Positions 1 through 5,824 of a stretch of DNA of 8,781 bases are shown here, one piece after another. The stretch's first letter is position 1. Each line of letters starts with the position of its first letter. Made by a program: the position numbers and the translations under genes. The stretch spans positions 1 through 8,781 of the forward strand of contig JANXWN010000123.1 in assembly GCA_025351125.1 (NCBI GenBank). Direction: 5' to 3'. This DNA is from Caulobacteraceae bacterium. Its GTDB lineage: Bacteria; Pseudomonadota; Alphaproteobacteria; Caulobacterales; Caulobacteraceae. The notes beneath the pieces were generated by a model. It saw only the letters and a program-made list of their open reading frames with translations, did no database searches and was not told the origin of the DNA.

Positions 1-687
1 ACCGCCATCACCGTGCAGAACACCCTTGGCGTGTTCGGGGTCCATCCGATCCTTGCCGCGATCGTTCTGGCCCAGGGCCGGGCGGTGCTGGACGATATCG
101 GCGCCGACGCCTTCAAGACCGGCATGTTAGGCGATGCGGCTATAGTCAAAGCGGTGGCGCGCCTGTTGGACGGCGCTCCAGACATCCCCGCCGTGATCGA
201 TCCGGTGATGATCGCTAAGGGCGGCCAAAGTCTGCTATCCGCCGCGGCCCTCGCCGCCGTCCACGATGTTTTGATCCCGCGGGCCGCGCTTCTTACCCCC
301 AATGCGCCGGAAGCCGCCGCGCTAACCGGCCTGACCGTTGAAACTACCGATGATTTGCGCCGCGCGGCCGAGGTTCTGCTGCGCCTAGGGGCCCGCGCGG
401 TGTTGATGAAAGGCGGCCATATCGCGGGCAACCGCGTCATCGATTTGTTGATCAACGCCGACGGCGAAACCAGCTTCGAAGGCCCCCGCATCGGCACGCG
501 CCACACCCACGGCACCGGCTGCACATTGGCCTCGGCTTGCGCAACCGGCCTGGCGCAGGGCATCGTCCTAGACCGCGCGGTCGCCCGCGCCTGGGACTAC
601 ACCGCGCATGCCATCCGCCACGCGCCGGGTCTCGGAGAGGGGCAAGGGCCGCTGGATCACGGGTGGATGACGCGGGACGATGGCTGA
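1..687 (+). CDS. thiD: Hydroxymethylpyrimidine/phosphomethylpyrimidine kinase, 5'-truncated by window edge
   Basis: ThiD phosphorylates 4-amino-5-hydroxymethyl-2-methylpyrimidine and then its monophosphate, giving the pyrimidine diphosphate used for thiamine phosphate synthesis in the cytoplasm. The frame is open from the first base, and the first visible residues (TAITVQNTLGV) match the conserved TAxTxQNT-GV segment that lies some 35-40 residues into ThiD. The GTG at 13 is therefore internal and the gene begins outside the window. Other family marks are KTGML, DPVM (visible residues 67-70), the LLTPN-PEA segment, the MKGGH strand, and the C-terminal HGTGCTLASA anion hole, whose Cys codon is at 520-522 (the catalytic/ATP-phosphate-binding loop of ribokinase-like kinases). 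With 228 visible residues against the usual 260-270, only the N-terminal part is missing. It stops with TGA. A 174-bp gap separates it from trcR, so it is probably not in the same operon. No TPP riboswitch can be seen because the 5' end lies outside. Confidence 0.95.
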   Translation, partial: TAITVQNTLGVFGVHPILAAIVLAQGRAVLDDIGADAFKTGMLGDAAIVKAVARLLDGAPDIPAVIDPVMIAKGGQSLLSAAALAAVHDVLIPRAALLTPNAPEAAALTGLTVETTDDLRRAAEVLLRLGARAVLMKGGHIAGNRVIDLLINADGETSFEGPRIGTRHTHGTGCTLASACATGLAQGIVLDRAVARAWDYTAHAIRHAPGLGEGQGPLDHGWMTRDDG

Positions 688-751
688 CTTCAGAGCACGA
701 AGGAATTTCGACCCTAGCGGTGTCGTCGCATCTGCCTAGTTCACTTTTGGC

Positions 752-780
752 TTGAGACTTCCGTCGCAAACCCGTTTCAT
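752..780 (+). promoter_or_regulatory. Candidate sigma70-type promoter for trcR
   Basis: A TTGAGA box at 752-757 (5 of 6 to TTGACA) is followed by a 17-nt spacer and TTTCAT at 775-780 (4 of 6 to TATAAT). It lies in the gap between thiD and the DUF1013 gene, and would start transcription near 787, giving a leader of about 75 nt that carries the hairpin at 816-837. This is inferred from consensus matching only; such matches also occur by chance in alphaproteobacterial DNA. Confidence 0.35.
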
Positions 781-815
781 TTTCAGCGCGGAGCGCCTAT
801 ACCCAGGGCCTATCC

Positions 816-837
816 CGCCCGGTCGCAAGGCCGGGCG
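816..837 (+). promoter_or_regulatory. Stable GCAA-tetraloop hairpin in the trcR 5' leader
   Basis: CGCCCGG (816-822) pairs with CCGGGCG (831-837). The stem extends inward by a T-G wobble (823/830) and a C-G pair (824/829), closing a GCAA tetraloop (825-828). The C(GCAA)G loop is of the GNRA class, which stabilises RNA hairpins. The 3' side is followed by CCGCTGTTTCTGG with no uninterrupted T run, so it is not a standard intrinsic terminator. It ends 24 nt before the ATG at 862. It could be a leader structure affecting trcR translation or mRNA stability, or a weak 3'-end hairpin for thiD transcripts. Confidence 0.5.
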
Positions 838-861
838 CCGCTGTTTCTGGAAAAGACCTTG

Positions 862-1497
862 ATGACCGACATTCTGATGCCCAAAGCCACCGCCGTGTGG
901 TTGGTGGATAATTCCTCCATGACCTTCGAGCAGATCGCCGATTTCTGCGGCCTGCATCCCTTGGAAGTGAAGGGTATTGCCGACGGCGAGGTCGCCCGTG
1001 ATATCCGCGGCGCCGACCCGATCTCCAATGGTCAGTTGACGCGCGAGGAATTGGACGCCGCGCAAGCCAACCCCGGTTATCGCATGAAGGCTCAGAAGAG
1101 CCGTCACGCCGAATTGTTGAAGCCGATGAAGAAGGCGCCGAAATATACCCCGGTGTCGCGTCGTCAAGACCGCCCGGACGCTATCGCCTGGTTCGTGCGC
1201 AATCACCCGGAAATTACCGACGCGCAAATTTCAAAGACTTTGGGGACCACCAAATCGACCATCGATCAGGTGCGCAATCGCACGCACTGGAACGCGGTCA
1301 ACGTCAAACCGGTCGATCCGGTGTCACTGGGCCTAATCGGTCAGCTCGAATTGGACGCGCTGGTAAAAAAGGCGTCGGACAAGAAGGCCAAGGACGACGC
1401 GCGAAAAGGCCTCGCCGAGCCGGACGGAGCCGCTCTGCGTCCCGCCGGCGAAAGCGACGCTGAGTCGACGAATATGAGTCACGCCGCGGAAGACTAA
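862..1497 (+). CDS. trcR: DUF1013 protein, TrcR-type cell-cycle transcriptional regulator
   Basis: A 211-aa cytoplasmic protein of the DUF1013 family, annotated in alphaproteobacteria as cell-cycle transcriptional regulator TrcR. The diagnostic N-terminal block (MPKATAVWLVDNSSMTFEQI, then a helix-turn-helix-like IADFCGLHPLEVKGIADGE) is complete. A second HTH-like segment around residues 120-145 (DAQISKTLGTTKSTIDQVRNRTHW) precedes a VKPVDPVSLGLIGQLELD block. The last 45 or so residues are lysine/aspartate-rich, low in complexity and probably disordered. The start is the ATG at 862, not the TTG one codon earlier, with a weak Shine-Dalgarno-like GGAAAAG at 849-855. The gene stands alone on its strand, preceded by a candidate promoter and a hairpin, and ends facing the DUF465 gene. 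Family membership is strong; the role in DNA binding or RNA polymerase association is transferred from the family, not shown here. Confidence 0.9.
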   Translation: MTDILMPKATAVWLVDNSSMTFEQIADFCGLHPLEVKGIADGEVARDIRGADPISNGQLTREELDAAQANPGYRMKAQKSRHAELLKPMKKAPKYTPVSRRQDRPDAIAWFVRNHPEITDAQISKTLGTTKSTIDQVRNRTHWNAVNVKPVDPVSLGLIGQLELDALVKKASDKKAKDDARKGLAEPDGAALRPAGESDAESTNMSHAAED

Positions 1498-1536
1498 TCG
1501 GCGAGCGACGCGGGCTCGAAACGTCAAATTGACGCT

Positions 1537-1707
1537 TCAGTGCGGCTTGGTGAGGCCTTCCAGCTGCTCTTTGAGCCGCAACTTTTGTCGCTTCAGCTCT
1601 TTCAGGCGCAGCGCGTCCGCAGCGGGTCGGCTGATCTCATCCTCGATGGCGCGTTCCAGCGACTGATGACGTACGCCGAGTTCGCGAATTCGAGCTTCGA
1701 TAGCCAT
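1537..1707 (-). CDS. Small DUF465 (YdcH-like) protein, 56 aa
   Basis: Reading the minus strand from the ATG at 1707 gives a 56-residue protein beginning MAIEARIRELGVRHQSLE and ending with GLTKPH and TGA. It has the DUF465/YdcH pattern: an N-terminal helix with LxxxHxxLE, a short turn, then a basic heptad helix (LRLKELKRQKLRLKEQLE), together a predicted helical hairpin or coiled coil. AGGAG (complement of 1717-1721) lies 9 nt before the ATG and supports this start. The opposite + strand frame at 1540-1746 has no family signature. The gene converges with trcR (39 bp between stops) and diverges from ubiX. The molecular role of DUF465 proteins is not established. A second family member lies at 2979-3200. 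Family call is confident; function unknown. Confidence 0.88.
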   Translation of the reverse strand: MAIEARIRELGVRHQSLERAIEDEISRPAADALRLKELKRQKLRLKEQLEGLTKPH

Positions 1708-1716
1708 GATGGCAGA

Positions 1717-1721
1717 CTCCT
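1717..1721 (-). promoter_or_regulatory. Shine-Dalgarno site of the minus-strand DUF465 gene
   Basis: CTCCT on + reads AGGAG on the minus strand, 9 nt before the ATG at 1707. It decides the start of this small gene. A GACTC (GANTC-type, the CcrM methylation sequence of many alphaproteobacteria) at 1715-1719 overlaps it, which may be chance. Confidence 0.7.
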
Positions 1722-1737
1722 GTTTGTGGACGAAGAT

Positions 1738-1758
1738 CGTCAGTGAACACCCCTGACG
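1738..1758. repeat. Short inverted repeat between the DUF465 and ubiX genes
   Basis: CGTCAG (1738-1743) and CTGACG (1753-1758) form a perfect 6-bp inverted repeat with a 9-bp spacer, in the 138-bp gap between the divergent DUF465 gene (-) and ubiX (+). A nested GAAC (1746-1749) and GTTC (1761-1764) form another small symmetric pair. The size and place would fit an operator for a dimeric regulator, but 6-bp arms are short enough to be chance and no regulator can be named. Confidence 0.25.
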
Positions 1759-1845
1759 CGGTTCTGTCAGATCACATATAGTTGCTTACGATGGTATTTG
1801 GCGGGAATGCCCCAAAAGGCGGCGCGGGACACGGATGAGACGAGA

Positions 1846-2442
1846 ATGACGGACAGCAAACGATTGGTCGTCGGTATTTCCGGCGCCTCGGGCGTGGTCT
1901 ACGGCGTGCGGCTATTGGAGGCCTGCCGCGAATTGGGTGTCGAGACCCATTTGGTCGTCAGCCGTGCCGCGCTTCTCACGCTGGCGCAGGAGACCGAGCT
2001 CACCCCGGCTCAATTGTCGGCCAAGGCCAGCGTGAACTATCGCGTCGGCGATGTCGGCGCCGCGGTGGCTTCGGGGTCATTTCCTACCCTCGGCATGGTG
2101 GTTGCGCCCTGTTCGGTACGGACCATGAGCGAAATCGCCTCGGGGGTGACGTCGTCCTTACTGACCCGCGCTGCCGACGTCACGTTGAAGGAGCGTCGGC
2201 CTTTGGTGCTCATGGTGCGTGAAACTCCACTGCATCTCGGACATTTGCGCACCATGACGGCCTTGGCGGAAATGGGGGCGATTATCGCCCCGCCGTTGCC
2301 TGCGTTCTATGCCAAGCCGGTCGATCTGGCGGATATGGTGGACCAATCGGTAGGGCGGACGCTGGACTTGCTCGGGTTGGCGTGGAATCGTGTTCGGCGA
2401 TGGGGCGAGACACTGCACAGCGAAACAGCCACGGCGCTTTGA
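1846..2442 (+). CDS. ubiX: Flavin prenyltransferase UbiX
   Basis: UbiX transfers a dimethylallyl group to FMN to make prenylated FMN, the cofactor of UbiD decarboxylases, including 4-hydroxy-3-polyprenylbenzoate decarboxylase in ubiquinone synthesis. Visible family features (198-aa numbering) are the N-terminal flavin-phosphate loop VGISGASGVVYG (9-20), the GSFPTLGMVVAPCSVRTMSEIASG block (77-100), KERRPL (115-120), RETPLH..HL (125-134) and PPLPAFYAKP (149-158). All expected motifs are intact and the length is usual for the family (about 190-200 aa). I chose the ATG at 1846 because it places the first beta strand (KRLVVGISG) at the N-terminus. In-frame TTG 1798 and ATG 1807 would add a tail unlike the family. 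The ribosome-binding site is weak (GAGACGAG just upstream). The next gene overlaps its 3' end, suggesting co-transcription. No ubiD is present in the window, so the partner must be elsewhere. Confidence 0.95.
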   Translation: MTDSKRLVVGISGASGVVYGVRLLEACRELGVETHLVVSRAALLTLAQETELTPAQLSAKASVNYRVGDVGAAVASGSFPTLGMVVAPCSVRTMSEIASGVTSSLLTRAADVTLKERRPLVLMVRETPLHLGHLRTMTALAEMGAIIAPPLPAFYAKPVDLADMVDQSVGRTLDLLGLAWNRVRRWGETLHSETATAL

Positions 2443-2900
2443 CGCTCTGGAGCTACGCCGAATCGGTTTGGCGGCGGCCGCAAGTCGAAGCCGCGTGCCT
2501 AGCCCTGCAAGAGACGTATGGACAGTCCCCGCCGCTGTTGCTTTGGCGCTTATGGGCGGTGTCGGAGGGGCGCTCGCTTGATGTCCCGACGATTGAAAAT
2601 GCGGTCGCGGCGGCGCGGCGATGGGAGTCGAATGTTGTCCGACCCCTGCGGGACATCCGTCACCGCTTGAAGGGCGACCTACCGATCGTTTCGCGAAGCG
2701 CCCGCGTCAAATTTGCCGATTCTTTGCGCGCCGCCGAGCTGGATGCCGAGCATCTCTTGCTGGACGCGTTGGAGGCGCTTGCCTCGGAAGGAATGGGCCG
2801 CGGCGCCGATGGTCTATCGGCGCTTCTCGAGTTGGCGGCGATCTGGGGCGCCGCGGCGCCTATCGCGGCCCTGCGACGTTTGTTAACCGCAGTCGAATAG
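2400..2900 (+). CDS. TIGR02444 family (DUF2390) protein
   Basis: A 166-aa protein matching the TIGR02444 family: LWSYAESVWRRPQVEAACLALQETYG (near residues 16-41), LLLWRLW, a helix with AARRWESNVVRPLRDIRHRLK (about 72-92), then an alanine/leucine-rich helical C-terminus. It is all-helical and has no signal peptide or membrane segment. The function of this family is not known. Starts considered: ATG 2400, overlapping ubiX by 43 nt; GTG 2382; and TTG 2439, whose TTGA would overlap the ubiX stop. None has a clear Shine-Dalgarno. I give ATG 2400, but the conserved block begins only at about 2445, so TTG 2439 is a real alternative. The C-terminal part (after about residue 100) is longer than in many relatives. 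The overlap with ubiX implies translational coupling. Confidence 0.75.
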   Translation: MGRDTAQRNSHGALTLWSYAESVWRRPQVEAACLALQETYGQSPPLLLWRLWAVSEGRSLDVPTIENAVAAARRWESNVVRPLRDIRHRLKGDLPIVSRSARVKFADSLRAAELDAEHLLLDALEALASEGMGRGADGLSALLELAAIWGAAAPIAALRRLLTAVE

Positions 2901-2978
2901 TCGTCATACGCCGTGCGGCGGACGCTGGCCCGGCGTGAAAGCCAGTTCAGCATAGACTTAGTTGCGGGAAAAAGCGCC

Positions 2979-3200
2979 ATGAACGACGACGAACTCGAAG
3001 GTGACGACAGGTTGGAACTACGGGAGGCGCTGGCGCATTTGCGTCAATCCCATCAAGACCTTGATGCCGCCGTCGCCGCTCTGGAGACGACGCCAAACCC
3101 CGATCAATTGCGGACCGCTCGCCTGAAGAAACAGAAATTGATCCTCCGCGATCAGATCGCCAAACTTGAAAATCGCCTGACGCCGGACCTTATCGCCTAG
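2979..3200 (+). CDS. DUF465 (YdcH-like) small protein, 73 aa
   Basis: A 73-aa protein with a textbook DUF465 pattern: LREALAHLRQSHQDLDAAV, a short loop with NPDQLRTARLKKQKLILRDQI, and a C-terminal LENRLTPDLIA. In the family this forms a helical hairpin; no enzymatic role is known. I chose the ATG at 2979, preceded by GGGAA (2967-2970 region) at suitable spacing; an upstream in-frame start at 2913 would add 22 residues outside the family. The first 10 residues are acidic (NDDELEGDD). It lies 78 bp after the TIGR02444 gene and 87 bp before pmbA on the same strand, so it may be co-transcribed with either. It is closer to the family consensus than the 56-aa member at 1537-1707. Confidence 0.88.
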   Translation: MNDDELEGDDRLELREALAHLRQSHQDLDAAVAALETTPNPDQLRTARLKKQKLILRDQIAKLENRLTPDLIA

Positions 3201-3287
3201 GGCTTTTCGCCGTTGCCCCGACGCAAGATTGGGCGGATCGCCCCGGCGCCGCTTGCCCCCGCCGCTCGGTTCGCCCATATCGCCGCC

Positions 3288-4619
3288 ATGGATCGAAACA
3301 CGTTGAATGAAATCGTCATCGCCGCCCAGGCCGCCGGAGCGGATGCGGCCGAAGCGGCCTACGCCGAGCGGGCGGCCTTGTCGGTCACGGTCCGGATGGG
3401 GGCGTTGGAAGAGGTCGAACGCGAGGAATCGCGCGAACTGGGCCTGCGGGTTTTGATAGGACGGCGGCAAGCCTCGGTCTCCGGCTCCGACATCTCCGTG
3501 CAAGGCCGCGCCAAGTTGATCGAACGGGTGGTGGCGATGGCGCGTTTGGCGGTTGAGGATCCCTACGTCGGGTTGGCCCCGCGCGAGCGTCTGGCGCGTG
3601 GCGACCATGCCGATTTGGCGCTGTTTGATCCCACCGAACCAAGTCCCGATCGCCTTGAAGACGAAGCGCGCCAAGCTGAAGACGCCGCGCGGGCGGTGGC
3701 CGGGGTGACGGTGTCCAATGGCGCATCCGCCAGTTGGTCGAACTCGACGTGGCGTCTGGCCACCAGCGACGATTTTTTCGGCGACCATCGCGGCAGCGCC
3801 TTTTCAGTGTCAGCCGGCGCCATCGCCGGTGAGGGCGCCGAGATGGAGCAAGGCTACGACGGGCGCACCACGCGTTGGCGGGCCGACCTGCCGGATGCAA
3901 TCAATATCGGGGCGGAGGCCGGGCGTCGCGCGGTGGCCGCCTTGCACCCGCGCAAGCTCGATTCGATGACCGCCTCGGTGGTTTTCGAGAACCGTTTGGC
4001 CGCGTCCTTGCTCGGTCCTCTGATTGGCGCCATCGCCGGTCCGGCCGTCGCGCGGGGCGTGTCGTTTTTGAAGGATCGCCTGGGTCAATCGGTGTTCGCC
4101 AAGGGCGTTACGGTGCTGGACGATCCGCATCGCCCGCGCGGTCTGGGCTCCTCACCGTTTGACGACGAGGGGGTCGTTAATCAGGCGATGAAACTCATCG
4201 ACGACGGCGTGCTCACCACTTGGCTGCTCAATACCGGGTCCGCCCGGCAGTTGGGTTTGGCGACGACCGGGCATGCCTCGCGCGGCTTGGCGGGGCCCCC
4301 GGGCGTTTCGCCCAGCAATCTGACGCTGCGGCCTGGCGCGCTGGATCAAGCGGCCTTGATGCGACAGGCCGGGCGTGGCGTGCTGGTCACCTCCATGTTC
4401 GGCCCCTCGCTAAACTCCAACACCGGCGATTGGTCGGTGGGTTGCTCGGGACATTGGTTCGAAGGCGGGGAAATCGCCTATCCGGTGACCGAAATTACCG
4501 TCGCGGGCAATCTGCACGACATTTACGGGCGCCTGATTCCCGGTTCCGATTTAGAGGTTCACGGCTCGGCCGATGCGCCCTCGATCCTGGTCGAGGATCT
4601 GGCCATAGCCGGCAAATAG
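3288..4619 (+). CDS. pmbA: TldE/PmbA-family metalloprotease subunit
   Basis: TldD and TldE (PmbA) form a cytoplasmic heterodimeric protease that matures microcin B17 in Escherichia coli and degrades unfolded peptides. In that pair TldD carries the zinc HExxxH site and TldE does not. This 443-aa protein has the usual PmbA length and lacks HExxxH, consistent with TldE. Visible blocks are an N-terminal helix rich in AADAAEAAYAER, the EEVEREESRELGLRVLIGRRQASVS region (about 41-65), SFLKDRLGQSVFAKGVTVLDDP in the middle, GLGSSPFDDEGV, and the C-terminal SLNSNTGDWSVGCSGHWFE and VTEITVAGNL. ATG 3288 puts the family N-terminus at residue 1. The in-frame TTG at 3213 would add a proline/alanine/arginine-rich tail with no family match. 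No Shine-Dalgarno is visible before 3288. The DUF4170 gene follows after 15 nt. No tldD is in the window. Confidence 0.92.
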   Translation: MDRNTLNEIVIAAQAAGADAAEAAYAERAALSVTVRMGALEEVEREESRELGLRVLIGRRQASVSGSDISVQGRAKLIERVVAMARLAVEDPYVGLAPRERLARGDHADLALFDPTEPSPDRLEDEARQAEDAARAVAGVTVSNGASASWSNSTWRLATSDDFFGDHRGSAFSVSAGAIAGEGAEMEQGYDGRTTRWRADLPDAINIGAEAGRRAVAALHPRKLDSMTASVVFENRLAASLLGPLIGAIAGPAVARGVSFLKDRLGQSVFAKGVTVLDDPHRPRGLGSSPFDDEGVVNQAMKLIDDGVLTTWLLNTGSARQLGLATTGHASRGLAGPPGVSPSNLTLRPGALDQAALMRQAGRGVLVTSMFGPSLNSNTGDWSVGCSGHWFEGGEIAYPVTEITVAGNLHDIYGRLIPGSDLEVHGSADAPSILVEDLAIAGK

Positions 4620-4634
4620 GTAAGGGATCGCCTT

Positions 4635-4874
4635 ATGCCCTCTCAACAACTGCTTCACCTCCTGATCGGCGGCGAACTCAAAGACGTTACCGGCGTCGAG
4701 TTTCGCGATTTGTCCAAGATCGATCTGGTCGGCGCCTATTCCGGCTATGACGAGGCCTATCGCGCTTGGCAGGCTAAGGCGCAAGCCACGGTGGACAATG
4801 CGCACATGCGTTATTTCATCATCCACGCGCACCGGCTGTTAGACCCGGCCGCGCCCGGCTCTACTCACGCTTGA
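4635..4874 (+). CDS. DUF4170 domain protein, 79 aa
   Basis: A 79-aa protein matching the DUF4170 family: LHLLIGGEL near the start, EFRDLSKIDLVGAYSGYDEAY in the middle, then AWQAKAQATVDNAHMRYFIIHAHRLLDP. The whole family domain is present, with a short tail (AAPGSTHA). It has no signal peptide or membrane segment; the biochemical role is unknown. It begins 15 nt after pmbA, with TAAGGG at 4621-4626 as a ribosome-binding site, so the two probably form an operon. As I recall, DUF4170 genes in other alphaproteobacteria often sit near envelope or lipid A genes; none is seen here. Its last 14 bp overlap tail-to-tail with the end of the minus-strand phosphatase gene. Confidence 0.88.
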   Translation: MPSQQLLHLLIGGELKDVTGVEFRDLSKIDLVGAYSGYDEAYRAWQAKAQATVDNAHMRYFIIHAHRLLDPAAPGSTHA

Positions 4875-5526
4875 TCAGGCGTTCGGTCAGCCAAGTTCCC
4901 CACCATTTGGCCCGAAATTCGGCCTTTATGGCGGCGGGATCGTAGGCGGGGGCCCGCACCCACTGCTCCAGCGACAATCCCGCCGGTTCTCCCTCGACAA
5001 GATAGCGATCGACCCAAAAATCGAGCACGCCAGTCAGTCCCGCGCGGACGTGCAGGTATTTCAGCGATAGCTGCGACGCCGCCTGCGCTACGCTCTCACC
5101 TTGCCGAAAATGCTTGTAGAGTACGGCCATCAACCCCGCCCGATCGGCCCCCGATTTGCAATGCATGAGCGCCGGGTATCGCAGAGTCTCGAACAGGGCC
5201 TTCGCGCCTAGTACCTGCTCGCGCGTCGGCACGTCGCGTGACGCCACCACGAAATCCACCAAGTCCAGCCCGAAACGCGCGCACGCGTCCACCTCCAAGG
5301 CACGGAAACTGGTCGCCTTGCCACCGCGCAGGTTGATCACCGTCTTGATACCGCGATCGGCCCAGGTCTTCAGCTGAAACGGCCAGGGCTGATTGGTGCG
5401 CACCAATTCGCCCGAAATCCAATGCACGTTGGAAAATCCTAACCGCAGATAGGCGTGATCGGTCCACAAATAGTCCAAGACGGCGCGACGCCGACCCAGC
5501 GGCGTGGTCAGATCAAATTGGGGCAA
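4861..5526 (-). CDS. Cysteine-based dual-specificity/tyrosine phosphatase-like protein
   Basis: A 221-aa protein with the P-loop signature HCKSGADR at residues 122-129: Cys123 would be the nucleophile and Arg129 the phosphate-binding arginine (HCxxGxxR of PTP/DSP enzymes). Asp91 or Asp98, in the DFVVASRDVP segment, is a possible general acid. The preceding GIKTVINLRGG strand and the GELVRTNQPWPFQL segment match the DSP fold. The N-terminus (FDLTTPLGRRRAVLDYLWTDH) and C-terminal helix resemble a conserved alphaproteobacterial group; its substrate is unknown, and phosphoproteins, lipids or nucleotides are all possible. The first usable codon is TTG at 5526, because a stop in the same frame lies four codons upstream (5536-5538, the DUF1192 stop). 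No good Shine-Dalgarno precedes it. It is the second gene after DUF1192. An indel near the start is possible (see findings). Confidence 0.85.
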   Translation of the reverse strand: MPQFDLTTPLGRRRAVLDYLWTDHAYLRLGFSNVHWISGELVRTNQPWPFQLKTWADRGIKTVINLRGGKATSFRALEVDACARFGLDLVDFVVASRDVPTREQVLGAKALFETLRYPALMHCKSGADRAGLMAVLYKHFRQGESVAQAASQLSLKYLHVRAGLTGVLDFWVDRYLVEGEPAGLSLEQWVRAPAYDPAAIKAEFRAKWWGTWLTERLIKRE

Positions 5527-5535
5527 GGCGAGGCG

Positions 5536-5742
5536 TCATCCAGGCTTTGAAAACAAGGCGTCGGCGGCCGCGCGTCCGGCTTGTTTTTTGGCGATCTGAG
5601 CGCGGGCGCGGTCGATCTCCGCTTGCAGACCGTCGATGCGCTCGCCCAACTCCTCGACGCCGTAAAGATCAAGGTCTTCACGCGCCAGATCGATCAGGCT
5701 CTGACCGCGTTGTCGCCGCGCATCCGCCGGTTCTTCGATCAT
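5536..5742 (-). CDS. DUF1192 domain protein, 68 aa
   Basis: A 68-aa protein matching DUF1192, a family of small alphaproteobacterial proteins: LAREDLDLYGVEELGERIDGLQAEIDRARAQIAKKQAGRAAADALF. The central part is a single amphipathic, probably coiled-coil helix, ending in the family's K-x(3)-R-x-AAD-x-LF tail. No function is known. The ATG at 5742 is preceded at 8 nt by a strong AAGGGAG (complement of 5751-5757). The gene begins the minus-strand pair with the phosphatase, and its TGA stop overlaps an out-of-frame ATG (ATGA). It is transcribed divergently from the quinone oxidoreductase gene, with 82 bp between starts. Confidence 0.88.
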   Translation of the reverse strand: MIEEPADARRQRGQSLIDLAREDLDLYGVEELGERIDGLQAEIDRARAQIAKKQAGRAAADALFSKPG

Positions 5743-5750
5743 AGCCGCTT

Positions 5751-5757
5751 CTCCCTT
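5751..5757 (-). promoter_or_regulatory. Shine-Dalgarno site of the DUF1192 gene
   Basis: CTCCCTT on + reads AAGGGAG on the minus strand, 8 nt before the ATG at 5742. It is among the stronger ribosome-binding sites in the window and fixes the DUF1192 start. Confidence 0.75.
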
Positions 5758-5812
5758 GGCGCGATTGAGGTTCAGGCGCTATCTGGCCCGGTGCGCCACA
5801 GCGCGCAAGATC

Positions 5813-5818
5813 AAGGAG
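5813..5818 (+). promoter_or_regulatory. Shine-Dalgarno site of the quinone oxidoreductase gene
   Basis: AAGGAG lies 6 nt before the ATG at 5825 and selects it over the in-frame upstream codon at 5756, whose added N-terminus (arginine-rich) is foreign to the family. The 82-bp divergent gap holds no convincing -35/-10 pair on either strand. Confidence 0.75.
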
Positions 5819-5824
5819 CCCACC

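Noticed and set aside
688..861. Possible TPP riboswitch or other RNA element near thiD
   Set aside because: The gap lies after thiD, where a TPP riboswitch is not expected, and I see none of its conserved segments; only the simple hairpin is present.
1522..1534. CGTCAAATTGACG palindrome-like sequence between the convergent trcR and DUF465 genes
   Set aside because: Only a four-base-pair stem is possible once a loop is allowed, and no T run follows, so it is not a credible terminator.
1540..1746. Open + strand frame of 68 codons
   Set aside because: It is the reverse complement of the DUF465 gene on -, which has a family match and a good ribosome-binding site; the + frame has neither.
3231..3243. 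GGGCG-GAT-CGCCC mini-hairpin upstream of pmbA
   Set aside because: The five-base-pair stem and three-base loop are common by chance at this GC content and there is no T tract or conserved position.
3018..3788. Long minus-strand frame of 256 codons opposite the second DUF465 gene and pmbA
   Set aside because: It is arginine/glycine-rich, with no recognisable domain, and lies antisense to two well-supported genes; typical shadow frame in high-GC DNA.
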